From the NCBI GenBank assembly GCA_004563715.1, contig ML214234.1, positions 2,888 through 54,799 on the forward strand: 51,912 bases of DNA. Reading direction: 5' to 3'. The notes beneath the pieces were generated by a model, which was not told the DNA's origin, did no database searches, and saw nothing but the letters and a program-made list of their open reading frames with translations. The first letter of the stretch is position 1. Every line of letters begins with the position of its first letter. The position numbers and the translations under genes are program-made. This stretch comes from Actinomycetota bacterium. Its GTDB lineage: Bacteria; Actinomycetota; Rubrobacteria; Rubrobacterales; Rubrobacteraceae. Shown here piece after piece: positions 7,609-16,086 of this stretch.

Positions 7609-9441
7609 CTACCTTTTGGAGAAAACGTCCTCGAAGAAATCCGCCATCCGGGAATAGAGCTTCTTCAGGTTCTCGGGCCGGACGATACCGTGGCCCTCGT
7701 CCTCGAAGGTGAGCAGCTCGTAGGAGACCTCGTGGCGCTCGAGCTCCTTGACGACGGCGTGGACGTTGTCGGTGGTGACGTTCGGGTCTTTGAGGCCCTG
7801 CACGATCAGGAGCTCTCCCCGGATGTTCTCCACGAAGTTTATCGGGGAGCGGTCGTGGTAGGCATCCGGCACTTCGTCCGGGGAGCCGCCCATCATCTCC
7901 TCGCTGTAGGGGCGGAGGTCGGGACGGGTGGCGTAATAGTCTACGATCAGGTCGGTCATGCCGCAGATGGGGACGGCGGCCGCGACGAGCTCTGGCGGAT
8001 GGTGCGTGATCGCCCACCACGCCGAGTAGCCGCCGTAGGAGGTGCCGGTGACGCCGACCCGGCCCGGCTTCGCGATGCCGGCCCGGATCAACGCCTCTAT
8101 GCCGGTGCGGATGTCCTCCTGCTCCCGGCCGCCCCAGCCGTCCTCCTTGATCTTCTCCTGGAACCCGACCCCGAAGCCGGTGCTGCCCCGGTAGTTCGGC
8201 GCGAGCACGTCGAATCCCCGGCGGACGAAATACTGGACCTGGGCGTTGAAACGGTCCTCGCTGTGGCTCGTGGGGCCGCCGTGCACCAGCACGACGGTAC
8301 CGCTGCTCTGGCGTGCCCGGTAGAGCCAGCCCTGTATCCCCAGTCCATCAACTGAGCGCCAGCGGAAGTCCTCCGCCGGCGTCAGGCCCTCCAGGTCCAG
8401 CGGCGTGCGGCCCCGCAGGCCGGTAATGCTCTCCGGCGGGCCCGGCTCCGGGCCGAGCCGCGCCAGGTCCGGCGGCTGCCGGGCGCTGTAGTAGAAGCCC
8501 AGCCACCCCCCGGTCTGCAAGGGTGCCAGCGGGACTAGGTTACCGGAGGGTACGGAGAGCCGGGTTTCGCTGCCATCCCCGGCGTCCAGCAGGGAGGCCC
8601 GGACGCCGGCGTCCACGACCTCCACCGCGACGGCCGGGCCGCGGTCTCCCGCGTTGGGCGGGACGAAGGCATACTCCAGGTTGCGGCCGGGGTCGTCTAT
8701 CAGCCATCGTGTGGACCCGTCGTCCAGGTTCCGAACCCCGAGCCGGCGGTGGCTCTCGTTCTCGACGACGAACAGCACGCGGCGGCCGTCCGGAAACCAG
8801 GAGGCCGAGACCTTGGAGCGCGGGCCGAAGTCCAGGAACGCGCGGTCCTCCCGGCCCTCGACGTCCACCAGCCACGTCTGCCGGCCCGCCGGGTTTCGGT
8901 CGTTGCGGAAGTACAGGACGTGGGTGCCCGGGGCGTTGAGCCGGGGCCGGTGATAGCTGGCCCGTTGGGGGCGGGCCAGCACCCGGCGCTCGCCGGTCTC
9001 CAGGTCGTGGCGCAGGAGCCAGGTGGCCTCGATCTCTGCTCCCGTTCCGGGGTCTACGTTCGCCCCGTACACGAGCCACCGGCCGTTCGGGTGCAGCTCC
9101 CCGCCCCGGATGTAGTAGTTCGGTGATTCCCCGGTCAGCGGCTCCATCATCCCCGGACGGTCCAGGTCTATCCGGAACAGCCGCGTCCGCTCGTCGCCGT
9201 CGCGGTCCTGGCCCACGATCACCGCCCGTCCGTCCGGCGTCCAGGAGACCACCTGCGCGTCGTCCGGGGTCTCCGTCAGCCGCACCGGAGGCTCCGAGCC
9301 GTCCGTGGGGGCCGCGAACACGTCGGCGGCGGGGCCGAGCCGCGACCAACTCCACGCCACCCGGCCTCCGTCGGGCGAGACCATAGGCCCCGAGAGGAGC
9401 GGCACGGAGAGCAGCCTGTCCAGGTAATTGGTGTCCTGCAC
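7609..9441 (-). CDS. S9-family serine peptidase (acylaminoacyl-peptidase/dipeptidyl-peptidase type)
   Basis: A 610-residue prolyl-oligopeptidase-family protein. The N-terminal half is a beta-propeller of WD/TolB-like blades (SPDGGRVAW, TPDGRAVIV, FPDGRRVLF). The C-terminal alpha/beta-hydrolase has nucleophile Ser in GTSYGG, Asp in GLKDPNV and His in DEGHGIV. It lacks a signal peptide and is probably a cytoplasmic peptidase for short peptides. GTG at 9441 starts five bases after the stop of the regulator upstream, so the two are likely co-transcribed. Its link to polyamine metabolism is not evident. Confidence 0.9.
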   Translation of the reverse strand: MQDTNYLDRLLSVPLLSGPMVSPDGGRVAWSWSRLGPAADVFAAPTDGSEPPVRLTETPDDAQVVSWTPDGRAVIVGQDRDGDERTRLFRIDLDRPGMMEPLTGESPNYYIRGGELHPNGRWLVYGANVDPGTGAEIEATWLLRHDLETGERRVLARPQRASYHRPRLNAPGTHVLYFRNDRNPAGRQTWLVDVEGREDRAFLDFGPRSKVSASWFPDGRRVLFVVENESHRRLGVRNLDDGSTRWLIDDPGRNLEYAFVPPNAGDRGPAVAVEVVDAGVRASLLDAGDGSETRLSVPSGNLVPLAPLQTGGWLGFYYSARQPPDLARLGPEPGPPESITGLRGRTPLDLEGLTPAEDFRWRSVDGLGIQGWLYRARQSSGTVVLVHGGPTSHSEDRFNAQVQYFVRRGFDVLAPNYRGSTGFGVGFQEKIKEDGWGGREQEDIRTGIEALIRAGIAKPGRVGVTGTSYGGYSAWWAITHHPPELVAAAVPICGMTDLIVDYYATRPDLRPYSEEMMGGSPDEVPDAYHDRSPINFVENIRGELLIVQGLKDPNVTTDNVHAVVKELERHEVSYELLTFEDEGHGIVRPENLKKLYSRMADFFEDVFSKR

Positions 9442-9446
9442 GCCGC

Positions 9447-10256
9447 TCAGAACGTCGGCGGGGTGTTGACGTAGATGCCCTCCACGGGCTCGTCTCCAGC
9501 CCACCAGCGGTGCGGGACCGTGGAGTGGAAGTAGAGCGTGTCGCCCGGCTCGACGGAGTAGACTTCCTGGTCCTTCAACTCGACGTGGAGGGTGCCGGAG
9601 ATCACGTAGATAAACTCCTCGCCGCTGTGGGAGTAGAAACCCTCGCTGCCGGCGCCGGGCGGGATCCGGATGTAAGAGGGGTCCATTACCTTCTCGCCGG
9701 TCGCCATCTCCTCGAAGCGGACGTCGTTGTCCCAGCTCATTACCGGACGCTCCTCCCGCCGCACCAGCGGAGAGCTCTGGTCCAGGTCGGCCCCGAAGAC
9801 CTCCCGCATGTTCACGCCGTAGGTCTCCGCCAGCAGCCGCAGGGAGGCCACCGACGCCCCCGAGCCTCCGCGTTCCAGCGCCGAGATAAAAGAGATGGAG
9901 AGGCCGGTCGTCTCGGAGACGTCCTTGAGCGTCTTGTGCGCCTTCAGCCGGAGCCGCCGGAGCCGCTCGCCGGTGGTGTTGGAGAGATCGGGGGCGCCGG
10001 CGATCTCCGGCTCCCCGTCGGCGGCCCCGATCTGCTTGCGGATGGCGGCGAAGTTTAGGCCCTCGGACTTTCGCAGGCGCTTTATCTTGCGCAGCCGGTC
10101 CACGTCGGGCTCAGTGTAAACCCGGTAGCCCCGTTCGGTTCGACCGGGCCTTATGAGGCGCTCTTTCTCCCACAAACGCAGGGTCTGCGGCGCGAGCCCC
10201 AGGGCCTGCGAGACCTCACCTATAGAAAACCCTACCACGCCACCCTTTGCCGCCAA
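9447..10256 (-). CDS. MerR-XRE-cupin fusion transcriptional regulator
   Basis: A 269-residue regulator with three domains in order. Residues 9-75 are a MerR-type winged helix (FSIGEVSQALGLAPQTLRLWE). Residues 96-150 are an XRE/Cro helix-turn-helix (TLKDVSETTGLSISFISALERG). Residues 190-265 are a cupin (HSGEEFIYVISG, then PHRWW). XRE-cupin proteins such as PuuR often control polyamine or amino-acid catabolism; the extra MerR domain is unusual. TTG at 10256 has GGAGG four bases upstream. The location between the polyamine operon and the agmatine/GABA genes suggests it regulates them, probably sensing a small metabolite through the cupin. The target is inferred. Confidence 0.85.
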   Translation of the reverse strand: MAAKGGVVGFSIGEVSQALGLAPQTLRLWEKERLIRPGRTERGYRVYTEPDVDRLRKIKRLRKSEGLNFAAIRKQIGAADGEPEIAGAPDLSNTTGERLRRLRLKAHKTLKDVSETTGLSISFISALERGGSGASVASLRLLAETYGVNMREVFGADLDQSSPLVRREERPVMSWDNDVRFEEMATGEKVMDPSYIRIPPGAGSEGFYSHSGEEFIYVISGTLHVELKDQEVYSVEPGDTLYFHSTVPHRWWAGDEPVEGIYVNTPPTF

Positions 10257-10294
10257 CTCGCCTCCCGTGCCTGCGAACAGAGATCAGCCTTCCC

Positions 10295-10318
10295 AGTATA
10301 CTTGCTAAGTTATTGCAA
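10295..10318 (-). promoter_or_regulatory. Minus-10 box and dyad operator upstream of the MerR-XRE-cupin gene
   Basis: On the minus strand a TATACT box (10300-10295) lies 38 bases before the regulator start. Directly upstream, within the expected spacer, is the dyad TTGC-N9-GCAA (10302-10318), which has a symmetric core. This placement fits an autoregulatory operator. No convincing minus-35 box is visible. Confidence 0.4.
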
Positions 10319-10437
10319 CCACGAGGACCCGGACGCCAGAGACCAGGGAGCTTCTCTCGGTTCGCCGGGCTTGGCCTCTTTCTTCCTTTGCACCGGGGGC
10401 TCGGCTGGTGCCCGGGCAATGCCCGGTCTCGACCCTG

Positions 10438-10443
10438 TAGACT
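10438..10443 (+). promoter_or_regulatory. Minus-10 box giving a probably leaderless sulfotransferase mRNA
   Basis: TAGACT is followed by six bases and then the ATG at 10450, with no Shine-Dalgarno sequence. Transcription would therefore start at or within a base or two of the start codon. The minus-35 region is poor. Confidence 0.4.
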
Positions 10444-10449
10444 GTCCGC

Positions 10450-11193
10450 ATGCGGGTTATAGGGGCCGGCTTCGGCCGCACGGGCACGACGTCGCTCAAG
10501 GCAGCGCTCAAAGAGCTGGGCTTCGGCCCGGCCTACAGCCTGACGGAGGCCTTCGCCCATCCGGAGCACGTCGAACTTTGGGAGGCAGCGCGTCACAACG
10601 ACGTAGACTGGCAAAGCTTTCTCGCGGACTACGATGTCGCCGTGGACTGGCCGGCGTGCGCTTTCTACGAGCAGATCATGGAGGCGTTCCCCGGAGCCTC
10701 CGTGATACTGACCCTGAGAGACCCGGAGCGCTGGTACGAGAGCATGCGCTCGACCATCTACCAGATACGCCGGCTGACCAGAGGCCCATCCCCGGTGAGG
10801 GCGGCCTTCGCCTTTGCCGGCGTGTTCGCCCCGAGCGTAACAGGCGTAGTTCGGCTGGCCGACCGTCTCGTGTGGGAGGATACCTTCGAGGGCCGCTTTG
10901 AAGACCGCAACTACGCCAAGGAGGTCTTCGGACGCCACAACGAGGCGGTTCGTCACCGGGTCCCACCAGAAAGGTTGCTGGTCTTTGAGGTTCGGGAGGG
11001 TTGGGCCCCGCTGTGCGAGTTCCTCGGCGTCGAAGTGCCCGAGGCGCCCTTTCCGCACCTGAACGAGGCGCGGGAGATGCGTCGCAGGCTCTTGGGCCTC
11101 GCCGTGCCCGCGGCCGCCGCGCCGGCAATCGCCGGGGCCGGGATCATAGCCGCGGCGGTGCTTGTCGTCCGGCGCGCCTTGAGGTCTCGTTGA
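10450..11193 (+). CDS. Sulfotransferase-family P-loop protein with C-terminal membrane anchor
   Basis: A 247-residue protein. The N-terminal 5'-PAPS-type loop is GFGRTGTTSLKAAL (7-20), followed by DWPACAFYEQ and the LRDPERWYESM block (about 95-107) that recurs in this sulfotransferase subfamily. The last 35 residues form a hydrophobic Ala-rich segment (GLAVPAAAAPAIAGAGIIAA) ending in VVRRALRSR, probably a tail anchor. Substrate unknown; members are common in actinobacteria and many are biochemically uncharacterised. It stands alone between divergent and convergent neighbours and appears leaderless. Confidence 0.75.
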   Translation: MRVIGAGFGRTGTTSLKAALKELGFGPAYSLTEAFAHPEHVELWEAARHNDVDWQSFLADYDVAVDWPACAFYEQIMEAFPGASVILTLRDPERWYESMRSTIYQIRRLTRGPSPVRAAFAFAGVFAPSVTGVVRLADRLVWEDTFEGRFEDRNYAKEVFGRHNEAVRHRVPPERLLVFEVREGWAPLCEFLGVEVPEAPFPHLNEAREMRRRLLGLAVPAAAAPAIAGAGIIAAAVLVVRRALRSR

Positions 11194-11397
11194 CGTTACG
11201 GCTCACAGCTGCTCGGGAGAGCACCCTATCCCGCAGGGTTGTTGGCCGGGGTCTCCCACCTACGGCGGATATTGTTCACGATTGCAGGGTCCGTGGGCGT
11301 CCTATGCGGCCCTGGTTCTGTAGGGGCTGGCGGGCGTGTACGTCTCTGGTAGAGCCGGTTCCGTCGGAGGGCCTCCCGAAGCCGCCGCGGCCCGCCG

Positions 11398-12918
11398 CTA
11401 CCGCCCGGGGTCAATAAGGCCGGCGGCTTTTCCCGCGCGCAGGGCGAGCCAGAGTCCGGCCACATCCTGTGTACTAGAGAGGCTCCGGCCGGTCAGTTCT
11501 TCGACCCGGCGCATGCGGTAGATCAGGGTCTGCTTGTGGACGTGCAGGTCACCGGCAGCGGAGCCCCAGGAGCGGTTGTGTTCGAGGAAGACTTGCAGGG
11601 AAGCTACCAGGCGCGTGTCGTGGGCCTCGTCGTAGCGGATCAGACGCCCCAGATATTCCTCCACCGCCCGCTCGGCCTCGCTCAGGCTGCGGGGCAGGAA
11701 GGGGTCCGGCGCAGCCTCCCGCCCGTAGCGCACGAGCGGCTCCCCGGAGGCCCGGGCGCTCTCCAGCGCCCAGACCGCTTCGCGCCGGGCGTCAGGAGCA
11801 CGGTCGAGACGGCCGAGCGGGGCGCTGACGCCTATCTGGTAGCGTCGTTCTATCTCTTTCCGGAAGCCGGCGAGGGCCTCCGGGGTGTCGGGCAGCAGGG
11901 CCGTCAGCAGCGGGGTCCGGCGCAGGAGCAGGTGCGGGGTCCGGCGGTCCTCCAGCCGCAGGTGCAAATCTGTGTTCTCTCCCACGCCGCCGTCGCCGCC
12001 GCAGACGGCCAGCACGCGCGGCTCTTCTTCCAGCCCCCACTCGGCCAGCGACCGGGCGGCGCTCTCCGGTGAGATCCGGGTGTCGAGCAGCCCGGCCAGC
12101 ACCTCCGAGCCCAGCCGCCGCTTGCGCTCGTGCTCGGCCTTCTCCCGCTCCAGCTCCAGGGCCGCTACGGCTGTTATGTGCCGCAGCACGGGGAGGTCCG
12201 GCCGCCCGTCTCCCAGGCTCTCTACCACCATCGAGGCCGGCCGCGAGGCGGGGACCGCCATCGCCAGCACCTCCCGGCCCTCGACCGCCAGGCGCAGCGA
12301 GGCCGGCAGCGGCTCGGCCCGCTCGGCGCGCGCAGCTACCAGCGCCCGCGAGACCTCCGGCGGGGCGGGAGCGTCGTGGGTGAGGAGCGGCAGCCCGCGG
12401 TCCGGATCCAGAACGTAGAGCCGGCAGCCGACGATCTCGCTCAGCCGGGCTACCAGCTCGGAACCCGCCAGGCTCCCCGCCGCCAGCCGCACCGTCTCGT
12501 AGACCCGCAACGTCCGGACCAGCCGCATCCGCTCCTCGCTCCGGCCCGCCTCCGCCACGGCGCGAGCGACCGCCGTGAACGGGACCTCGTAAGAGGTAAA
12601 GAGCACCGGGAAGGAGAGCCGGTCGGCCGCCTCCGAGAGCTCCCCGGCAAGCTCGGGAGCCTTCATCCGGTGCCCGATGGCGAGCCCGCTCAGCCCGGCC
12701 GCTGCCAGCCGCTCGACGTAGGCCCGCTGCTCCTCCGCCGCTTCCGGTATCCCCAGCCCCGTGGTCATCAGCAACTCCCCCGCGCCGAGCCACTCCGTCG
12801 GGTCCGCCAGCTCCGAGACGTGGGCCCAGGAGATCTCGCGCTCCAGCCCTCCGGACCCGGCTACCACCCAGGTCCTCAGGTCCGGTATCTCCAGCAGCTC
12901 GCGCACGGTGAGGCCCAC
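11398..12918 (-). CDS. PucR-family transcriptional regulator
   Basis: A 506-residue regulator. Residues 1-120 are the PucR N-terminal ligand-binding domain, beginning LTVRELLEIPDL and containing GELLMTTGLGIP. A middle region follows, and the C-terminal 75 residues hold the PucR helix-turn-helix (AGDLHVHKQTLIYRMRRVEEL). I choose GTG at 12918, where the family normally starts; a longer in-frame extension upstream reads through the intergenic region and into the divergent gene. It is divergent from the FAD oxidoreductase/symporter/alanine dehydrogenase/agmatinase run, which is its likely target. The effector is unknown, possibly a guanidino or amino compound. Confidence 0.9.
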   Translation of the reverse strand: MGLTVRELLEIPDLRTWVVAGSGGLEREISWAHVSELADPTEWLGAGELLMTTGLGIPEAAEEQRAYVERLAAAGLSGLAIGHRMKAPELAGELSEAADRLSFPVLFTSYEVPFTAVARAVAEAGRSEERMRLVRTLRVYETVRLAAGSLAGSELVARLSEIVGCRLYVLDPDRGLPLLTHDAPAPPEVSRALVAARAERAEPLPASLRLAVEGREVLAMAVPASRPASMVVESLGDGRPDLPVLRHITAVAALELEREKAEHERKRRLGSEVLAGLLDTRISPESAARSLAEWGLEEEPRVLAVCGGDGGVGENTDLHLRLEDRRTPHLLLRRTPLLTALLPDTPEALAGFRKEIERRYQIGVSAPLGRLDRAPDARREAVWALESARASGEPLVRYGREAAPDPFLPRSLSEAERAVEEYLGRLIRYDEAHDTRLVASLQVFLEHNRSWGSAAGDLHVHKQTLIYRMRRVEELTGRSLSSTQDVAGLWLALRAGKAAGLIDPGR

Positions 12919-12924
12919 ACGAGA

Positions 12925-12930
12925 TTTATA
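12925..12930 (-). promoter_or_regulatory. Minus-10 box giving a probably leaderless pucR mRNA
   Basis: On the minus strand TATAAA is followed by six bases and then the GTG start at 12918. No Shine-Dalgarno sequence precedes it. The geometry matches the other leaderless candidates in this window. Confidence 0.4.
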
Positions 12931-13053
12931 CCAGGATATGAACGCGTAATGCGATTCTATAAGCCCGTAGTATGGCGGGGCTCTTGTAGCGGAGCTTACT
13001 ATGCTCGTAGAAAGGCAAGCGCTATCCGAGGGTGCCGGAGAAAGGAGTGGAGC

Positions 13054-14238
13054 GTGGAACGCGAGGCTTACGACGTGCTGGTCGTTGGCGGGGGGAACCT
13101 GGGGTTGTGGACGGCCTACGAGCTGTCGCGCCGGGGGGCCGGCCGGGTGGCGGTCTGCGAGCGGGGCTGGTGCGGCGGAGGGGCGACGATCCGCTCGGCC
13201 GGGGTGGTGCGCCAGCAGGGGGGCTCGGAGACGGCCGTAAAGCTGGGGCGGCTCTCGCGCGAGCTGTACCTGCGGTTGGGTGAGGAGTTGGAGCTCGACT
13301 CCGGGTTCGTGCAGACCGGCTACTACATCCTGGCCGAGACGGAGGAGGAGCGGGAAGGCTTCCGGCGGCTCGTCGAGCTGCGACGGGAGGCCGGTATCGA
13401 GAACGATTGGGTGGAGCCGGGGGAGGGCCGGCGGCGCTTCCCGGGCCTGGACTGGGACCGCTACCTCGGGGCGACCTACACTGCCGATGACGGCTACGTT
13501 CATCCCCCGGTCGCCGCCCGGAACGCGGCGTACGCGGTCCTATCTGCGGACGATGTGGATCTCTTCGAGATGTGCCGCGTCGAGGCGGTGGAGGAGGCCG
13601 GGTCCGGCTGGCGGGTGCTGACCGGCCGGGGGATATTCGAGGCTGAGCGGGTGGTCGATGCCGGGGGGCCGCGCGGCGCGCGGGAGGTGGCCGGAATGGT
13701 GGACGTGGAGGTCCCGGTCATGGCGACCCGGCACCAGATCGTGACGTTTCCCCGGTTGCCGGAGGGGGCGGAGCACCCGTTCCCGCTCCTCTTCGTGGTC
13801 GGCAAGGGCTACTACGTGCGGCCCGAGGAGCGGGGGGCGCTCGTGGGCATGAGCAACCCGCTGGAGGCCGCCGACCGGAGCGGAGATTACCAGCTCGCCT
13901 TCGACCGAGAGTACTACGAGTCGCTGCGGCCGGACTGGGAGGCGGCCTTCCCGGCGCTGGCGGGTTTGCCGGTCTCCCGGTCGTGGGCCGCTTCCATAGA
14001 CTACACGCCGGACCACCTGCCGATCATCGACGAGGCGCGCGAGGGATTCTACGTGCTCGCGGCCGGCGGCCACGGCATGATGTGGGGTCCGGCGCTCGGG
14101 TACAAGATGGCCGAGCTGGTGGTCGAGGGGAGGGTCGGTGACCTGCCGCCGGACGAGATAGACCTGGGGCGCTTCTCGCGCGAGCCGGACCCGGATAGGG
14201 TGCCGGACACCATCGCCCTGCCGTTCCCGAAAGACTAG
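13054..14238 (+). CDS. FAD-dependent oxidoreductase, D-amino acid/sarcosine oxidase (DAO) family
   Basis: A 394-residue DAO-family enzyme. The FAD-binding motif VVGGGNLGLWTAYELSRRG is near residues 9-27, CGGGATIRSAGVVRQQGG follows, and the C-terminal FAD contact is DYTPDHLPIIDEA...AAGGHGMMWGPALG. It resembles the beta subunit of sarcosine oxidase and glycine oxidases. GTG at 13054 has AAAGGAG six bases upstream. It is the first gene of a run with a symporter, alanine dehydrogenase and agmatinase, so it probably oxidises an imported amino acid or N-methyl/guanidino amino acid. No partner subunit is present. Exact substrate unknown. Confidence 0.85.
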   Translation: MEREAYDVLVVGGGNLGLWTAYELSRRGAGRVAVCERGWCGGGATIRSAGVVRQQGGSETAVKLGRLSRELYLRLGEELELDSGFVQTGYYILAETEEEREGFRRLVELRREAGIENDWVEPGEGRRRFPGLDWDRYLGATYTADDGYVHPPVAARNAAYAVLSADDVDLFEMCRVEAVEEAGSGWRVLTGRGIFEAERVVDAGGPRGAREVAGMVDVEVPVMATRHQIVTFPRLPEGAEHPFPLLFVVGKGYYVRPEERGALVGMSNPLEAADRSGDYQLAFDREYYESLRPDWEAAFPALAGLPVSRSWAASIDYTPDHLPIIDEAREGFYVLAAGGHGMMWGPALGYKMAELVVEGRVGDLPPDEIDLGRFSREPDPDRVPDTIALPFPKD

Positions 14239-14249
14239 GAGGCCGAACA

Positions 14250-14360
14250 GTGGATGCCGCTCTCGTCTTCGTCCTCTACTACGGGCTCGTTCCGCTCGCG
14301 GTCACCGCTCTGGCGTACTTCGTGATCCGCCGTAGCTACCGGGTGGGTGAGGGGCGATGA
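14250..14360 (+). CDS. Small membrane protein coupled to the downstream symporter
   Basis: A 36-residue protein, one hydrophobic helix (about 5-26) followed by a basic tail (IRRSYRVGEGR). GTG at 14250 has AGGAGG seven bases upstream, and its stop overlaps the symporter start as ATGA. This arrangement matches small accessory subunits that accompany some sodium:solute symporters and NSS transporters. Its role in assembly or activity of the symporter is inferred from position only. It is short enough to be missed by automated annotation. Confidence 0.75.
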   Translation: MDAALVFVLYYGLVPLAVTALAYFVIRRSYRVGEGR

Positions 14361-15967
14361 TCTTCGCCGTCGCGGTGATCGCGAGCTTCGTGATCTACCT
14401 CGCTATCGGGCTCGTCGCCGGCCGGTACGTCCGAAACCAGGCCGACTACTACGTCGCCGGGCGCAACGCGCCGACCCTGCTCATAACCGGCTCCCTGGTC
14501 GCCTCGTTCCTCAGCACGGTCGCGTTCATGGGCGAGCTGGGCTTCTCCTACGATGGGTACCCGATCCTGCTGCTCATCCTGGTGGCCATCAACGTCACCG
14601 GCTACGTGCTCGGCGTGCTCTTCTTCGGCCGCTACCTCCGTCGTTCGGAGGCCCTGACCGTCCCGGAGTTCTTCGGGCGGCGCTTTGGGTCCCGGCGGTT
14701 GCAGGCCGTGGCCGGGATCACGGTGATCGTCGGGATCGGGGCGTACCTCATAGCCGTGACCCAGGGGCTGAGCCTCGTGATCTCCGACCTCTTGGGAGTG
14801 GACTTCCTGCTGGCGTTGCTGCTGGTTTGGGCCGGTTACACCATCTTCACCTTCTTCTCCGGCTCGCCGGGCGTGCTGCTCACCGACACGGTGATGTTCT
14901 TCGTCTTCATGGTCGCCGGCGTGGTCGGGATGTCGTACCTGATCGGGGCCGCCGGCGGCCCGGCGGAGGCCGTCTCGGGCCTCGCGCAGTTGGAGGCCAA
15001 GCCCGACGTGCTCGCCTGGCACGGCCTGAGCGGGGAGAACGCCTACATGGGGACCCCGGCCGAGGCCCTGGTGTGGGCGGTGCTGCTCGGTGTGGTCTGG
15101 GCCACCATCGTGGCCATAAGCCCCTGGCAGAGCAGCCGCTACCTCATGGCGAAGAACGAGCACGTCTGCCTACGCAGCGGCTTCGTCGCCATGGGGGCCG
15201 TGATCTTCCTCTACGTCTTCCTGGCCCTCGGTGGAGCCGCCATAAACCTGTTCGACCCGGAGATCTCGCCGTCCGAGATCGCCTTTATCTGGGCCGCCCG
15301 GAACGTGCTGCCGGTCGGGCTCGGCGTGGTCATCGTGACCGGCATCGTCGCCGCCGGGCTCTCTTCGGCCTCCACCTTCCTCTCGCTCATCGGGTTCTCC
15401 GCCGCCCACGACGTCGCGCCTGGGCTCCTCGGGGGGCGAGAGGACACCTCCGTGCGTTTCAGCCGGCTCGTGATGCTCGTCGCCGGGCTGGTGGTCCTGG
15501 GGGCTACCTACCTGGCCCCGCCGGCCGTGCTCGCCATCGGGTACTTCGCCGCGACGCTCTTCGCCGCCTCCTGGGGTCCGGTCGCCATAATGAGCATCTA
15601 CAGCGAGCGCATCACCGCCCGCGGAGCCACCTGCGGTATGGTCGCCGGGTTCGTGACCGTGTTCGCGCTCCAGGGCCTGAGCGAGTTCGCCGGGCTCTCG
15701 CTCCCCATCTGGGCGCACCCGGTCATCCTCGGCTTCGCGGCTGGCCTCGCCGGTATCCTCCTCGGCAACCTGGGCCAGCAGCCGTACGCCGGGGGCCTGG
15801 AGTTCCGCAAGTCCCTGATGGCGGTCCCGGCGGCCGACCTTGAACCCGGCCGGCTGGCGGTCACCCTGCGCTTCGCGGCTGCAACCGCCGCCGTGTGCCT
15901 CCTGGTAATCGTCGTTCTCGCCCTCGTCTACTACATGCCATTCGCCGCGATGCCGGTGTCCGGCTAG
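14357..15967 (+). CDS. Sodium:solute symporter family (SSS) transporter
   Basis: A 536-residue integral membrane protein with about 13 hydrophobic segments. It carries the family features GRNAPTLLITGSLVASFLSTVAFMG near residue 35 and a glycine-rich AAGLSSASTFLSLIGF block near residue 332. It starts at ATG 14357 within the stop of the small membrane protein. It probably couples sodium influx to uptake of an amino acid, guanidino compound or carboxylate used by the neighbouring oxidase, alanine dehydrogenase and agmatinase. The substrate cannot be read from the sequence. Confidence 0.88.
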   Translation: MIFAVAVIASFVIYLAIGLVAGRYVRNQADYYVAGRNAPTLLITGSLVASFLSTVAFMGELGFSYDGYPILLLILVAINVTGYVLGVLFFGRYLRRSEALTVPEFFGRRFGSRRLQAVAGITVIVGIGAYLIAVTQGLSLVISDLLGVDFLLALLLVWAGYTIFTFFSGSPGVLLTDTVMFFVFMVAGVVGMSYLIGAAGGPAEAVSGLAQLEAKPDVLAWHGLSGENAYMGTPAEALVWAVLLGVVWATIVAISPWQSSRYLMAKNEHVCLRSGFVAMGAVIFLYVFLALGGAAINLFDPEISPSEIAFIWAARNVLPVGLGVVIVTGIVAAGLSSASTFLSLIGFSAAHDVAPGLLGGREDTSVRFSRLVMLVAGLVVLGATYLAPPAVLAIGYFAATLFAASWGPVAIMSIYSERITARGATCGMVAGFVTVFALQGLSEFAGLSLPIWAHPVILGFAAGLAGILLGNLGQQPYAGGLEFRKSLMAVPAADLEPGRLAVTLRFAAATAAVCLLVIVVLALVYYMPFAAMPVSG

Positions 15968-16022
15968 CGGCGAAGAGGTGTTCCTGTGAGGTCGAACGCC
16001 GTGATGGACGCCCACCCTAGCC

Positions 16023-16050
16023 TTGCACGCTTGTTGAGGCCTGGTATATG
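16023..16050 (+). promoter_or_regulatory. Candidate promoter of alanine dehydrogenase
   Basis: TTGCAC (16023-16028) and TATATG (16045-16050) are separated by 16 bases, and the gene starts 36 bases further on. The 119-base gap suggests alanine dehydrogenase and agmatinase can be expressed separately from the symporter. Confidence 0.45.
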
Positions 16051-16086
16051 GTACCGGCAGGTTTATTCGGAGCGAGAGGAGTCTCC

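Noticed and set aside
10400-10430. GC-rich palindromic patch before the sulfotransferase as a terminator
   Set aside because: The CCCGGGCA-type repeats are short, overlap each other and have no T-tract; no upstream plus-strand gene needs ending there.
12919-13503. N-terminal extension of the PucR regulator by about 195 codons
   Set aside because: It runs through the intergenic region and antisense to the FAD enzyme, and the family N-terminus begins at 12918 behind a TATAAA box.
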